NCBI RefSeq assembly: GCF_029968015.1
Contig: NZ_JASCIS010000067.1
Coordinates: forward strand, 1 to 33,637
Length of the DNA stretch: 33,637 bases
Direction of reading: 5' to 3'
Source: Streptomyces luteolus
GTDB lineage: Bacteria; Actinomycetota; Actinomycetes; Streptomycetales; Streptomycetaceae
The position numbers and the translations under genes are program-made. A model generated the notes under the pieces. The model ran no database searches. It had not been told where the DNA came from and saw only the letters and a list, made by a program, of their open reading frames with translations. Positions 23,460 through 31,715 of the stretch are shown here, in pieces (position 1 is the stretch's first letter; every line of letters begins with the position of its first letter).

Positions 23460-23784
23460 CCCACCACCGCACCCCCCTCGGCCGCCCGTCGCCCCAGGTC
23501 CCGACCACCGGGACACTGGGGCCCGCGGCGTGCCCGCGTACGGCGGTCAAGTGCCTGCCCGCGGTGGTCAAGTGCGTGCGGACAGCGGCCGGATGGGTGC
23601 GTACGGCCGGGCGGTCACGTGCGTGCGTACGGCCGGGCGGTCAGGTGCGTGCGTACGGCCGGGCGGTCACGTGCGTGCGTACGGCCGGGCGGTCACGTGC
23701 GTGCGTACGGCGGCCGAGGGGAACTTGACGAACCCGAAGGGCCTGCGTTGACCGGCCGTCCCCCGGCTCGGCAGGGTCCATCAC
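23460..23784. other. 325-bp spacer filled with direct repeats
   Basis: Between the MFS stop and the SRPBCC start lies the 26-bp repeat array (23597-23712) preceded by degenerate copies from about 23530. Open frames run through it in several registers but encode only repeat-derived Val/Arg/Ala/Gly sequence. No gene is supported. Confidence 0.55.
23597..23712. repeat. 26-bp tandem direct repeats
   Basis: Four full units starting at 23597, 23623, 23649 and 23675, each beginning GTGCGTACGGCCGGGCGGTC, differ by at most one base, and a partial fifth begins at 23701. Units abut with no spacer, so it is a minisatellite, not a CRISPR array. The CGTACGG core also appears in the 27-bp repeats inside the permease gene at 27291-27371. 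Confidence 0.85.
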
Positions 23785-24330
23785 ATGGCGAACACGATTA
23801 TCGAGAAGTCACCCCTGTTCGAACTCCGGGCGAAGATCAAGATCTCCGCGCGCCCCGAGGACGTCTACGCCGTCGTCAGCGACCTGCCGCGCAGCGCCGA
23901 GTGGAGCCCCGAGTGCGTGGGCGGCGAGTGGATCTCCGGTGAACCCTCCCAGGTGGGCTCGGTCTTCCGCGGCGAGAACCTGCGCAGCGAGGACGTCGTG
24001 GCGTGGGCCCCGCTGGTCCGCGGCACCTGGTACACCGACGCGCGGATCACCGCCGCCGAGCCCGGCCGTACGTTCTGCTGGATGATGCTCAGCCACGCCC
24101 AGGAGGACCAGGAGAGCGTCTGGGGCTTCGACGTCGAGCCCGACGGCGACGAGGGTTCCGTCCTCGTGCACCACTTCCGTATGGGCAAGGCCACCGCCGG
24201 CATCCACAAGATCGTCGCGGATCTCTCGGAGGCCGAGCGCGAGAAGTTCGTGGCCGACTGGACGGCCAAGCTCGAGCAGGACCTGGACGACACCCTCGCG
24301 CGCATTCGGAACCTCATCGAGAAGCAGTGA
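23785..24330 (+). CDS. SRPBCC (START/Bet v1-fold) protein
   Basis: The product has 181 residues and begins MANTIIEKSPLFELRAKIKI. Early on, ISARPEDVYAVVSDLPRSAEWSPECVG is the classic SRPBCC opening, followed by strands ending in VLVHHFRMG and a long amphipathic C-terminal helix. The fold makes a hydrophobic cavity; family members include polyketide aromatases/cyclases and carriers of small hydrophobic ligands. The operon suggests it binds or cyclises an intermediate here. The ribosome binding site is modest (GGCAGGG about ten bases ahead). It is 77 bp before the ligase gene. A housekeeping role cannot be excluded. Confidence 0.85.
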   Translation: MANTIIEKSPLFELRAKIKISARPEDVYAVVSDLPRSAEWSPECVGGEWISGEPSQVGSVFRGENLRSEDVVAWAPLVRGTWYTDARITAAEPGRTFCWMMLSHAQEDQESVWGFDVEPDGDEGSVLVHHFRMGKATAGIHKIVADLSEAEREKFVADWTAKLEQDLDDTLARIRNLIEKQ

Positions 24331-24407
24331 CCCGGCGGGCACGGCCCACGCGAAGCGGCGGACCGGCCGGCCCGGCCACGCATGTTCCTGGACGAGAAAG
24401 CGGTTAG

Positions 24408-25967
24408 ATGTTTCTCCAGCGCATAGGAAACAACGGCATTCGTCTGGGCACGCTGTTCGACCGAGCAGCCGCCCGGCACCCAGCCAACTTCGTGGTCCTC
24501 GACCACGATCTCGACATCGCTCCCCACCTGGGCCGCCGCGCCTCGCTGACCGAACTGGCGGACCTGGTGGACGACTTCGCCTCCCGGCTGTGGTCGGTGG
24601 GCGCCCGTCCCGGTGACCACGTGGTGGTGCACAAGGGCGACGGCTTCGACATCTCCCTCCTGGCCTGCGCGGTCGCCCGGATCGGTGCGATTCCGGTGCT
24701 GCTCTCGCCGAAACTCGAGGGGGCGACGGTGGCCGAGCTGCTGCGGCGGGTCGGGCAGCCCTATCTGGTCACCGACCAGGCCAAGCTGGACTCCTCGCTG
24801 CCGGCCGAGGTCTTCGGACTGTCCCGTCAGGTGCTGCTCACCTCCGGCGAGCACGAGGGCGCGACGCCGTTCGCCTCGCTCGCGGACGTCCGGCGCGTAC
24901 CGGCGGTGACGATGCCGCCGGACCACCCGACGCTGGTCACCCACACCTCGGGGACCACGGGCACGCCCAAGCTGGCGGTGCACACCGGCCGCAGCTTCCA
25001 GGCCCGCTACCGTCCGCAGGGCACCGTGGTGTCGCTCGGCGTGCGCCGCAGCGAACCCGTCGCCGTGCACGTGTCGTTCGTGCACTCGCGGATGTTCACG
25101 GCCATGCCGATCTCCATCCTCCAGGGCCACCCGCTGATCATTCTCAGGGACGACGACCCGGAGTCCGTCGGCGACCTGTTCACGCAGGTGCCGCCCGGCT
25201 TCATCGAGGCGCACCCCAACACGTTCCTGCGCTGGGAGGTCCTGGCGGACGACCCGCGGCGGCCGCTGGCGAAGGTGAGGTTCTTCAGCTCCACCTTCGA
25301 CGCGATCCACCCCCGTACGGTGAACACGATGCTGAAGGCCTCGGGCCGCAAGCGTCCCAGGTTCGTCCAGGCGTACGGCCAGAGCGAGGTCGGCCCGATC
25401 GCCGGGCGCACCTACTCCCTCAAGGACGGCGCGGACTTCAACGGCCGGTGTGTGGGTGCCCCGTTCCCCGGCATGACCGGTGTGCGGGTGGTCAGCCGGG
25501 ACGGCCGTACGCCGACGAAGCAGAACCCCGGCTACATCGAGGTGAAGAGCGACGGCCGCATCGTGACGTACCTGGCGGAGCATCCGCGCTGGGAGAAGCA
25601 GGTCAACGACGGCTGGTGGCGGATGGGCGATGTCGGCTACCGCACCAAGTGGGGTTGCCTGCACCTCCTCGACCGCGAGGTCGACGAGATCCCCGGGGTC
25701 GAGTCGACCCTGGAGCTGGAGGACAAGCTCTTCACGCGGCTGCCCGAGCTGGTCGAGGTCATCATCATCCCCGGTGAGGGCGGCACCGCGGTCCCCGTGG
25801 TGTGCACGCGGGACGACGCGCCGCTCGACGAGATCGCCTGGAAGTCGGCCGTGGTGGACCTGCCGCCGCTGGCGGAGCCGGTGCAGCTGCGGCTCGACGA
25901 GCTGCCGCAGACCGCCACGACGAAGATCAAACGGTTGGAGCTGGCCCGGCGCCTTCAGGCGGCCTGA
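24408..25967 (+). CDS. AMP-forming acid ligase (ANL superfamily, stand-alone)
   Basis: The product has 519 residues. The ATP-binding loop THTSGTTGTPK is at residues 178-188. AYGQSEVGP follows (A5-like motif), then GWWRMGDVGY (A7/A8 region) and the C-terminal TATTKIKR with the catalytic lysine near 506. The order and length are those of acyl- or aryl-CoA ligases and free-standing adenylation domains. The substrate pocket cannot be read reliably. Because no carrier protein gene lies nearby, transfer to CoA or directly to an amine is more likely than loading of an NRPS. Last gene of the plus-strand operon; it ends before a hairpin terminator shared with the convergent diaminopropionate operon. 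Confidence 0.9.
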   Translation: MFLQRIGNNGIRLGTLFDRAAARHPANFVVLDHDLDIAPHLGRRASLTELADLVDDFASRLWSVGARPGDHVVVHKGDGFDISLLACAVARIGAIPVLLSPKLEGATVAELLRRVGQPYLVTDQAKLDSSLPAEVFGLSRQVLLTSGEHEGATPFASLADVRRVPAVTMPPDHPTLVTHTSGTTGTPKLAVHTGRSFQARYRPQGTVVSLGVRRSEPVAVHVSFVHSRMFTAMPISILQGHPLIILRDDDPESVGDLFTQVPPGFIEAHPNTFLRWEVLADDPRRPLAKVRFFSSTFDAIHPRTVNTMLKASGRKRPRFVQAYGQSEVGPIAGRTYSLKDGADFNGRCVGAPFPGMTGVRVVSRDGRTPTKQNPGYIEVKSDGRIVTYLAEHPRWEKQVNDGWWRMGDVGYRTKWGCLHLLDREVDEIPGVESTLELEDKLFTRLPELVEVIIIPGEGGTAVPVVCTRDDAPLDEIAWKSAVVDLPPLAEPVQLRLDELPQTATTKIKRLELARRLQAA

Positions 25968-26076
25968 CGGGCCCTGGGACCGCCGCGCTCTCGACACCCT
26001 CGACGCCACCTCGTGCGTCGGGGGTGTCGTGCTGCCGTAGGAGCAGCCCGACGCCTGTGCCGGGCTGGAGCGCACG

Positions 26077-26112
26077 GCGGGGGCCGCCGGCCCGCTGGAC
26101 GGCGGCCCCCGC
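26077..26112. terminator. Hairpin terminator between convergent operons
   Basis: GCGGGGGCCGCC (26077-26088) pairs perfectly with GGCGGCCCCCGC (26101-26112) around a 12-base loop. It lies between the ligase stop (25967) and the phosphoglycerate dehydrogenase stop (26126), so it can serve both operons. Confidence 0.8.
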
Positions 26113-26125
26113 GAGCGGTGCTCGG

Positions 26126-27142
26126 TCAGCGGATGGCGCCCGCCGGGACCGGAACCGGGACCGGGACCGGGGCGGGCAGGGTGTGCACCCCGGTCGGGAC
26201 GCGGTCGGGGACGTTTGCCGCGTCCGGTACCGGCTCGCCCGCGAGGGCGCGGAGGACCGACGCGGCGACCGTCGTGCCGGCGCGCTCCTGGGCCTCGGTC
26301 GTGCTCGCGCCGAGATGCGGGGTCGTGACGACGTTGTCGAGACCGAGGAGCGGGGAGTCCGTGCAGGGCTCCGTCACGTAGACGTCCAGGGCGGCGCCCG
26401 CGATCTCGCCGGTGGTGAGGGCCTCGTGGAGGGCGGACTCGTCGACGATGCCACCGCGCGCCACGTTGACGACGTACGCGGTGCGCTTGGCGCGGGAGAG
26501 TTCCGCGGCGCCGATCAGGCCCGTCGTCTCCGGGGTCTTCGGCAAATGGACCGTCACGAAGTCGGCGCGGTCCAGGAGTTCGTCCAGCGGGACCAGAGGC
26601 GTGCCGTCGTCGGAGCCGGTCACGTACGGGTCGTACGCGATGACGTTCATGTCGAAGGCCCGCAGCCGCTTGGCGACGAGGCGGCCGATGCGGCCCAGGC
26701 CGACGATGCCGAGGGTCTTGCCCGCGATCTCGGTGCCCGTGTGGCGGCTGCGCTCCCAGGCGCCGCGGCGCAGCGCCCCGTCGGCCTGCGGGATGTCGCG
26801 GGCGACGGACAGGATCAGGGCGCAGGTCAGTTCGGCGGCGCTGACGACGTTCGCGGCGGGGGCGTTGACGACGAGGACGCCCGCGGCGGTCGCGGCGGGG
26901 ATGTCGACGTTGTCGAGGCCGACGCCGGCGCGGCCGATGACCTTCAACTTGTCGGCGGCGCCGATGACTTCGGCGTCGGCGCGGGTGCTGCTGCGGACGA
27001 GGAGCGCGTCGGCGTCGGTGACGGCGGCCAGGAGCGCGGCCCGGTCGGTGCCGTCGCAGTGGCGGACCTCGACGTCGGGGCCGAGGGCGTCGACGGTGGC
27101 GGGCGAGAGCCGGTCGGCGATCAGTACGACGGGCCTGGGCAT
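26126..27142 (-). CDS. Short D-3-phosphoglycerate dehydrogenase, probably pathway-dedicated
   Basis: The product has 338 residues. The NAD motif GLGRIG is at 148-153, and the catalytic set is R229 (NVARGGIVDE), E258 (VTEPC) and H276 (TTPHLGAS). The enzyme oxidises 3-phosphoglycerate to 3-phosphohydroxypyruvate, the first step to O-phosphoserine. Housekeeping actinobacterial SerA has about 530 residues with C-terminal ASB and ACT domains; both are missing here, so serine feedback inhibition should be absent. The C-terminus is a Pro/Val tail (PAPVPVPVPV). GAAAGG precedes ATG 27142. It is the last gene of the SbnA-SbnB operon, 39 bp after the permease, and likely raises O-phosphoserine supply for SbnA. 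Another 2-hydroxyacid substrate is possible. Confidence 0.88.
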   Translation of the reverse strand: MPRPVVLIADRLSPATVDALGPDVEVRHCDGTDRAALLAAVTDADALLVRSSTRADAEVIGAADKLKVIGRAGVGLDNVDIPAATAAGVLVVNAPAANVVSAAELTCALILSVARDIPQADGALRRGAWERSRHTGTEIAGKTLGIVGLGRIGRLVAKRLRAFDMNVIAYDPYVTGSDDGTPLVPLDELLDRADFVTVHLPKTPETTGLIGAAELSRAKRTAYVVNVARGGIVDESALHEALTTGEIAGAALDVYVTEPCTDSPLLGLDNVVTTPHLGASTTEAQERAGTTVAASVLRALAGEPVPDAANVPDRVPTGVHTLPAPVPVPVPVPAGAIR

Positions 27143-27181
27143 GGTGGTGCCTTTCTGAAGGGTGAGGGGGTGTGGTGGTGG

Positions 27182-28777
27182 TCAGCGCCACAGGAGGGCG
27201 ATGACGCCGAGGACGAGGAAGGCCACGGTGTGGGTGGCGAGGACGGTGCGCAGGACGTGGCCGGTGTTGACGGGCGCGGGCGCGGACTCCTCGGTGCGTA
27301 CGGCCGTGGCGGGTGCCTCGGTGCGTACGGCCGTGGCGGGTGCCTCGGTGCGTACGGCGGTGTCGGTTGCCGTGGCGGTGCCGCCCTGGCCGCCGCCCGT
27401 CGGGCTCGGCTGCTGCTCGGGCGCGGGCGAAGTGGCCTGCGGGCCGGGCGAGTTGGTGGCGAGTTCGGCGGCGAGCAGGACGCGGGCCACGGAGCCGCCG
27501 GAGGCGAGTGCCGCGCTGACGTTCTGGACGCCGACGAGCTGCAGCGCCGGGTAGCCGAGGGCGTGGGCGGCGCCGCTCTGGCTGGCGGCGAACATGGCGT
27601 TGGCGCCTGTGTTGGAGCCGGCGAGGAAGCCGCCGACGGCGCCGATCCAGGGGGCGAGGAGCAGATAGGCAGGGCCGAGCGCGGCGCAGGCCTCGGCGAT
27701 CTCGCGGCTCATCCCGGTGACGGTGAGGAGCGTGCCGAGGATCAGGAACAGCGCGGTGGTGAGGGTGACCTGCCACCAGCGGGCGGTGGCGGTGGTGACG
27801 GCGGTGGGCAGCGCGGCACCCTCTGTGCCGTCGGCGCCGAGGAGCCGCGGGGTGAGCGCGGCGGTGAGCAGCAGCCAGCCGGCCGGTCCCGCGAGCACGG
27901 TCCACCAGCCCTCCTCGATGCCGGCCGCGCTGAGGGCGGCGCGCCCGGCGAGCAGCCCGAGGACGAGGAAGGCGTACGGGGCGAGGGCGCGGCCGACCGG
28001 CTCCGCCTGCTCGCGGCCCTGTTCTTGCAGGCGGGAGACCAGGAGCAGGACGGCGATGGTGGCGAGGCCGCCGAGCACACCGGCGAGCGGGACGCCGATG
28101 TAGGTGTTGACGGCCCACACGGTGAACCACAACGTGCCGGTGGCGAGGAGGAGTTCACCGGCCGCACCGAGCGCACGGCGCGGCCCGTGGGCGACGGCGA
28201 GGGCCGCGGCGCCGCAGATCAGGAAGACGGGCGCGGACAGCAGCGCGGAGACGACGCCGAGTTCCTGGAAGTCGACCTGGCCGAGCTCGGCGGAGACCAG
28301 GCTGCCGGGGGCGAGTGAGCCCCACGGCACGGTGACGAGCCCGAGCAGGCCGACCACGGCGGCCTTGGCCGGGGCCAGGCCGAGCTGGCGGAGCAGCGGG
28401 ATGGCGACGACGACGCCGATGCCGAAGCCGGTGAGGGACTCGGCGAACGGGGTGACGCCGAACACGATGAGCATCACGGCCCGGCTGTGGGAGCTGCAGG
28501 CGCCGCTGAGGCGTGCGCCGAGCCGGGCCTGTGCCCCGGTGCGGGACATGAGTTCGCTCAGGAGGATGCCGCCGAAGAGGATCGCGGCGAGCTCGACGAG
28601 CGTGGGCAGCATGTGGAGTTGGGCCTCACCCAGGTCCGCGAGCGGCGTGCGGAACGTGGTGGCGGTGAGGACGGCGGCGGTGCCGAGGGCGGCGAGGGCC
28701 GCGTAGAGGGCCCGTACCTTCGCGGCGAGGAGTCCGAGGGTGGCGAGGACGGGGAGGGTCGCCAGGAGTGCGTTCAT
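27182..28777 (-). CDS. LctP-family (L-lactate permease-like) transporter with tandem-repeat loop
   Basis: The product has 531 residues and at least 12 hydrophobic helices. FGVTPFAESLTGFGIGVVVA and GGFLAGSNTGANAMF are signature regions of the lactate permease family. These are proton-coupled carboxylate transporters. Before the last helix is a polar insert rich in Pro, Thr and Ala (PAPEQQPSPTGGG and then a TAVRTEAPA unit repeated three times). ATG 28777 overlaps the stop of the FAD protein gene (ATGA), so translation is coupled. A carboxylate transporter inside a diaminopropionate operon might import a precursor or export the product. The direction is not known. Confidence 0.85.
   Translation of the reverse strand: MNALLATLPVLATLGLLAAKVRALYAALAALGTAAVLTATTFRTPLADLGEAQLHMLPTLVELAAILFGGILLSELMSRTGAQARLGARLSGACSSHSRAVMLIVFGVTPFAESLTGFGIGVVVAIPLLRQLGLAPAKAAVVGLLGLVTVPWGSLAPGSLVSAELGQVDFQELGVVSALLSAPVFLICGAAALAVAHGPRRALGAAGELLLATGTLWFTVWAVNTYIGVPLAGVLGGLATIAVLLLVSRLQEQGREQAEPVGRALAPYAFLVLGLLAGRAALSAAGIEEGWWTVLAGPAGWLLLTAALTPRLLGADGTEGAALPTAVTTATARWWQVTLTTALFLILGTLLTVTGMSREIAEACAALGPAYLLLAPWIGAVGGFLAGSNTGANAMFAASQSGAAHALGYPALQLVGVQNVSAALASGGSVARVLLAAELATNSPGPQATSPAPEQQPSPTGGGQGGTATATDTAVRTEAPATAVRTEAPATAVRTEESAPAPVNTGHVLRTVLATHTVAFLVLGVIALLWR
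27291..27371. repeat. 27-bp in-frame tandem repeats in the permease gene
   Basis: Three head-to-tail units start at 27291, 27318 and 27345; the first two are identical and the third differs at several bases. They encode the repeated TAVRTEAPA segment of the permease. Because 27 is a multiple of three, copy-number change would not disrupt the frame. Confidence 0.85.
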
Positions 28778-30702
28778 CGGGTGGCCTTCGCTGGGGCGGC
28801 GGGTGCGGCTCCTCGGATACGGGGCTCCTGGGTGCGGGCCGTTGCGAGGAGGGCGCGGACGCTGCGGTCGGCGTCGAGGAGGGCCCGGTTGGGGCCGCCG
28901 GGTGAGGGGACGTAGTGGTTGTAGAACGTGGCGCCCTCGGTGAGCGGGCCGAGGATCCACAGGCGGGTGTCCACGGTGGTGTCACGGCCGACCGGGTGCT
29001 GGGCGCGCGTGAGGTCGACGCCGCGGCTGTGCGGGGCGTCGGGCCGGTGGCGGCGCAGCCGGCCGGTGTCGCGCAGGTGGTTCAGGAGCGCGCTGCCGGT
29101 GCGGTCGATGTCGGGCTGGCCGGAGGTGGCGTGGCAGAGCCAGTCGGCGTGCACGGTGTGCCCGGTGGTGAGGCGGGTCGAGGCGAGGCGCCAGACACCG
29201 GCGGTCTCGTCCCGGACGACCTCGGGTTCGGGGCCGAGCGGGATCTCGACGACGCCCGCGTCGATGAGCGCCAACAGCTCGCGGTGGCGGTCGAGTTGGG
29301 GTCCGGTGACGGAGCGGTTGAGTACGGCGGTGAACGCGCCGTAGAACTCGTCGTGGGACTTCTCGTCCAGGCCCGCGAAGTCGACGGCGTACCGGATGAT
29401 GTCGCGCTGGTCGCGGAGGACTTCGAGCGCCGACTTGAGGGGGCTGGCGCCGAGTCCGGCGTTCGCCTCGTCCAGGTCGGCGCGCAGGGCCGCCGTGTAG
29501 TGGTCCTGGTGGGCGGCGCTCGTGTCCAGCGGGCCGGGGCCCGGGAAGAGCACCCGCTCGGGCACGAACTGGCCGTACGTCTGGGCGTGTCGGCCGTCGA
29601 GGACGTCCAAGGCGGCGTCGAGGGTGCCGTCGCGGGCGGCGTCCCGCAGCGTCTGCTCGGTGGCCGCGGCGGCACCGGCGAGGTGGGCGCAGCGGCGGTG
29701 GAACGCGATGCGCATCTCGGCGCAGATCAGCGGCACGAGGTCGCCGTGGAGGCTGAGCGTGCCGTCCGTGGAGCCGGTCCGCAGCCGGTCGATGCGGGCG
29801 CGGGTCAGGGCGAGCGGTTCGAAGGCGCCGTCGCGGTTGTTGTGCGGGCGGGCGCGGAACGGCAGGCCCGTACGGGAGAAGAGCACGATGCGCGGTTCCC
29901 GGCCGCTCGGCTCGTACGCCCCGTCGGCGTGCCGGCCGCCGCGGCCCACGGTGAGGGCCGCGAGGGCGTCCATGCCGGACAGGCCGGTGCCCGCGAGGGC
30001 GATGGTGTGCTCGGGTGCGACGTCCGCGAACTGCTCGGCGGGCGGGTACGGGGAGCGGATGCGGCGGTCCTCGCCGGGCGCCCGGGGTGCGGGCGGCTCG
30101 GGGGTGTGGCCGGTGGTGAGGAACACGTGGTGGCTGCGGAGCACGGTGCCGTTGTCGAGGGTGATGACGCGCAGGTCCTGCTCGCCGGGGTCGGCGTCCA
30201 GGGTGAGGGCGGTGGCGGGGTGCAGCCGGATGTTGAGGTGGTCGGGGGCGCGGCGCAGGGTGCGCTGCAGGAACCAGGACAGGTAGCTGCCGAGGATGCG
30301 GCGCGGCAGGTAGTCGTCGGGGCGTATCTCGCGGCCCTCGGTCTGCAGGGTGAACCCGTCGTCGGCGAGGCGGAGTTGCAGCTCGCGCACCCACTCGTAC
30401 AGGTTCGGGCCCCGGTCGCCGACCGCGTCGCCGACGGTGGCCTCCTCGGGGAAGAGGGAGACCTGGCTGCACACGGTGTTGAGGAGCAGGTGGTCGGGCT
30501 GGTCCGGGGTGTGCAGGCCGGTGCCGTCGCAGCCGGGGTCGACGAGGTCGACGGTCAGGGGGCGCCGCTGCCAGTCGGGGTGCGAGGTGTGGGTGATTAG
30601 GCGTTCGAGTACGCCGATGCCGCGGGAGCCGAGGCCGATGATGCTGACGGCGGTCGCGGGCGTCCGGTGCCGTACGGGGGAGGTCCGGAAGGTCGGTTTC
30701 AT
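28774..30702 (-). CDS. FAD/NAD(P)-binding oxidoreductase (NAD_binding_9-like)
   Basis: The product has about 642 residues. The N-terminal dinucleotide motif is VSIIGLGSRGIGVLERL, followed by LLLNTVCSQVSLFP, LGSYLSWFLQRTLRRAP, the second nucleotide-binding strand HVFLTTGHTPEPP, and IALAGTGLSGMDALAALTVG. This layout fits the large FAD-NAD(P)-binding family related to N-hydroxylating monooxygenases, whose substrates are mostly unknown. The start is ATG 30702 (two bases after the SbnB stop) or GTG 30708 (overlapping it). The stop overlaps the permease start. In this operon it may oxidise the amino group of diaminopropionate or a derivative; that is inference from context. Confidence 0.8.
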   Translation of the reverse strand: MKPTFRTSPVRHRTPATAVSIIGLGSRGIGVLERLITHTSHPDWQRRPLTVDLVDPGCDGTGLHTPDQPDHLLLNTVCSQVSLFPEEATVGDAVGDRGPNLYEWVRELQLRLADDGFTLQTEGREIRPDDYLPRRILGSYLSWFLQRTLRRAPDHLNIRLHPATALTLDADPGEQDLRVITLDNGTVLRSHHVFLTTGHTPEPPAPRAPGEDRRIRSPYPPAEQFADVAPEHTIALAGTGLSGMDALAALTVGRGGRHADGAYEPSGREPRIVLFSRTGLPFRARPHNNRDGAFEPLALTRARIDRLRTGSTDGTLSLHGDLVPLICAEMRIAFHRRCAHLAGAAAATEQTLRDAARDGTLDAALDVLDGRHAQTYGQFVPERVLFPGPGPLDTSAAHQDHYTAALRADLDEANAGLGASPLKSALEVLRDQRDIIRYAVDFAGLDEKSHDEFYGAFTAVLNRSVTGPQLDRHRELLALIDAGVVEIPLGPEPEVVRDETAGVWRLASTRLTTGHTVHADWLCHATSGQPDIDRTGSALLNHLRDTGRLRRHRPDAPHSRGVDLTRAQHPVGRDTTVDTRLWILGPLTEGATFYNHYVPSPGGPNRALLDADRSVRALLATARTQEPRIRGAAPAAPAKATR

Positions 30703-30704
30703 GG

Positions 30705-31712
30705 TCACCACCGCTGGGTCTCGCCGAAGAAGTCGCTGATCTCGACGGCCTCGCCGGACTCCTTGGCCGTGCGGTACACGTGCGTGCCGACCGCGAGGTC
30801 GAGGACGCCGAGTCCGAACGGCGAGAAGATCACCGGCCGGTCGGTGGCGATCTCGACGGTGCCGCGGATGACCTGGGCGAGGGTGCCGTCGATGAAGTCG
30901 CGGTGGCCGTACTTCTGTTCCGCGAGGTGCGGGGAGGTGTTGGCGGTCATGCAGTGGCCGATGTCGTCGAGGATGTTCTGCGCACCGGCGATGATCTCCG
31001 GGCCGATGTCGCGCAGCGACACGTTGAGGACGGTCTGGCCGGGGACGAAGGTGTCGGGGTCCAGGACGTACGGCTCGCCCGCGGTGGTGGCGAACACGAC
31101 GAGGTCGGCGCCGGTGATCGCGGTGTCGAGGTTCTCCTCGACGCGCGCCGGGTAGTCGAGTTCACCGGCGGCGTAGTCGGCGAAGGCCTGGCCGTAGGCG
31201 GGGATGCGGTCGTGGATGACGAGGTCGTCGATCTGCCATTCCTGGGCGTGGAAGAACTCCAGGATGTTGCGGGCGATGATGCCCGCGCCGACGATCGTGA
31301 GCCGCTTCGTGGTGCTGCGGCCGGTGAGCTCCTCGGCGGCGAGGACCGCGGACGCGGCGGTACGGGCCGCGCTGATCTGGGAGGCCTCCAGGCAGGCGAA
31401 CGGGTAGCCGGTCTCGTAGTCGTTGAGGAGCAGCGCCGCGGAGGCGCGGGGCACCTTGTTCTTGATGTTGCCGGGGAAGCTGCTGATCCACTTGATGCCG
31501 GCGACGTTGTGCTCGCCGCCGAGGTAGGCGGGCAGCGCGATGATGCGGCTGTCGGGCTTGTCGGGGAAGCGCAGGAAGTAGCTGTTGGGGTTGACGGAGT
31601 CACCGTCCTCGTGGGCGAGGTAGGTGGCGCGTACTTCCTCGACGATCTGCTTGCGGCTGCGCCCGATGATGTCGCGGGCGGTCCTGCCGCCGATGACGCT
31701 GAACTCGAACAC
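30705..31712 (-). CDS. sbnB: SbnB-like N-(2-amino-2-carboxyethyl)-L-glutamate dehydrogenase
   Basis: The product has 335 residues, of the ornithine cyclodeaminase/mu-crystallin fold. GIKWISSFPGN (about 72-82) carries the substrate lysine, LLNDYETGYPFACLEASQISAARTAA is the central signature, and VGAGIIARNI (141-150) binds NAD. SbnB oxidatively splits the SbnA product to L-2,3-diaminopropionate, 2-oxoglutarate and NADH. The start is GTG 31712 with AAGGGA ahead, only three bases after the SbnA stop. Full-length relative to the Staphylococcus protein. The pairing with SbnA makes the assignment strong; ornithine cyclodeaminase activity is unlikely. Confidence 0.93.
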   Translation of the reverse strand: MFEFSVIGGRTARDIIGRSRKQIVEEVRATYLAHEDGDSVNPNSYFLRFPDKPDSRIIALPAYLGGEHNVAGIKWISSFPGNIKNKVPRASAALLLNDYETGYPFACLEASQISAARTAASAVLAAEELTGRSTTKRLTIVGAGIIARNILEFFHAQEWQIDDLVIHDRIPAYGQAFADYAAGELDYPARVEENLDTAITGADLVVFATTAGEPYVLDPDTFVPGQTVLNVSLRDIGPEIIAGAQNILDDIGHCMTANTSPHLAEQKYGHRDFIDGTLAQVIRGTVEIATDRPVIFSPFGLGVLDLAVGTHVYRTAKESGEAVEISDFFGETQRW

Positions 31713-31715
31713 GGG

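Noticed and set aside
23597..23712. CRISPR array
   Set aside because: The repeats abut directly with no spacers and no cas genes are present.
23865..28130. Very long minus-strand open frame (over 1400 codons)
   Set aside because: It runs antisense through the SRPBCC and ligase genes and out of register through the Dap operon. It is Arg/Pro/His-rich without domains: a high-GC shadow frame.
30705..31712. Ornithine cyclodeaminase
   Set aside because: Same fold, but the adjacent SbnA-type gene and the SbnB-type signatures favour the diaminopropionate pathway.
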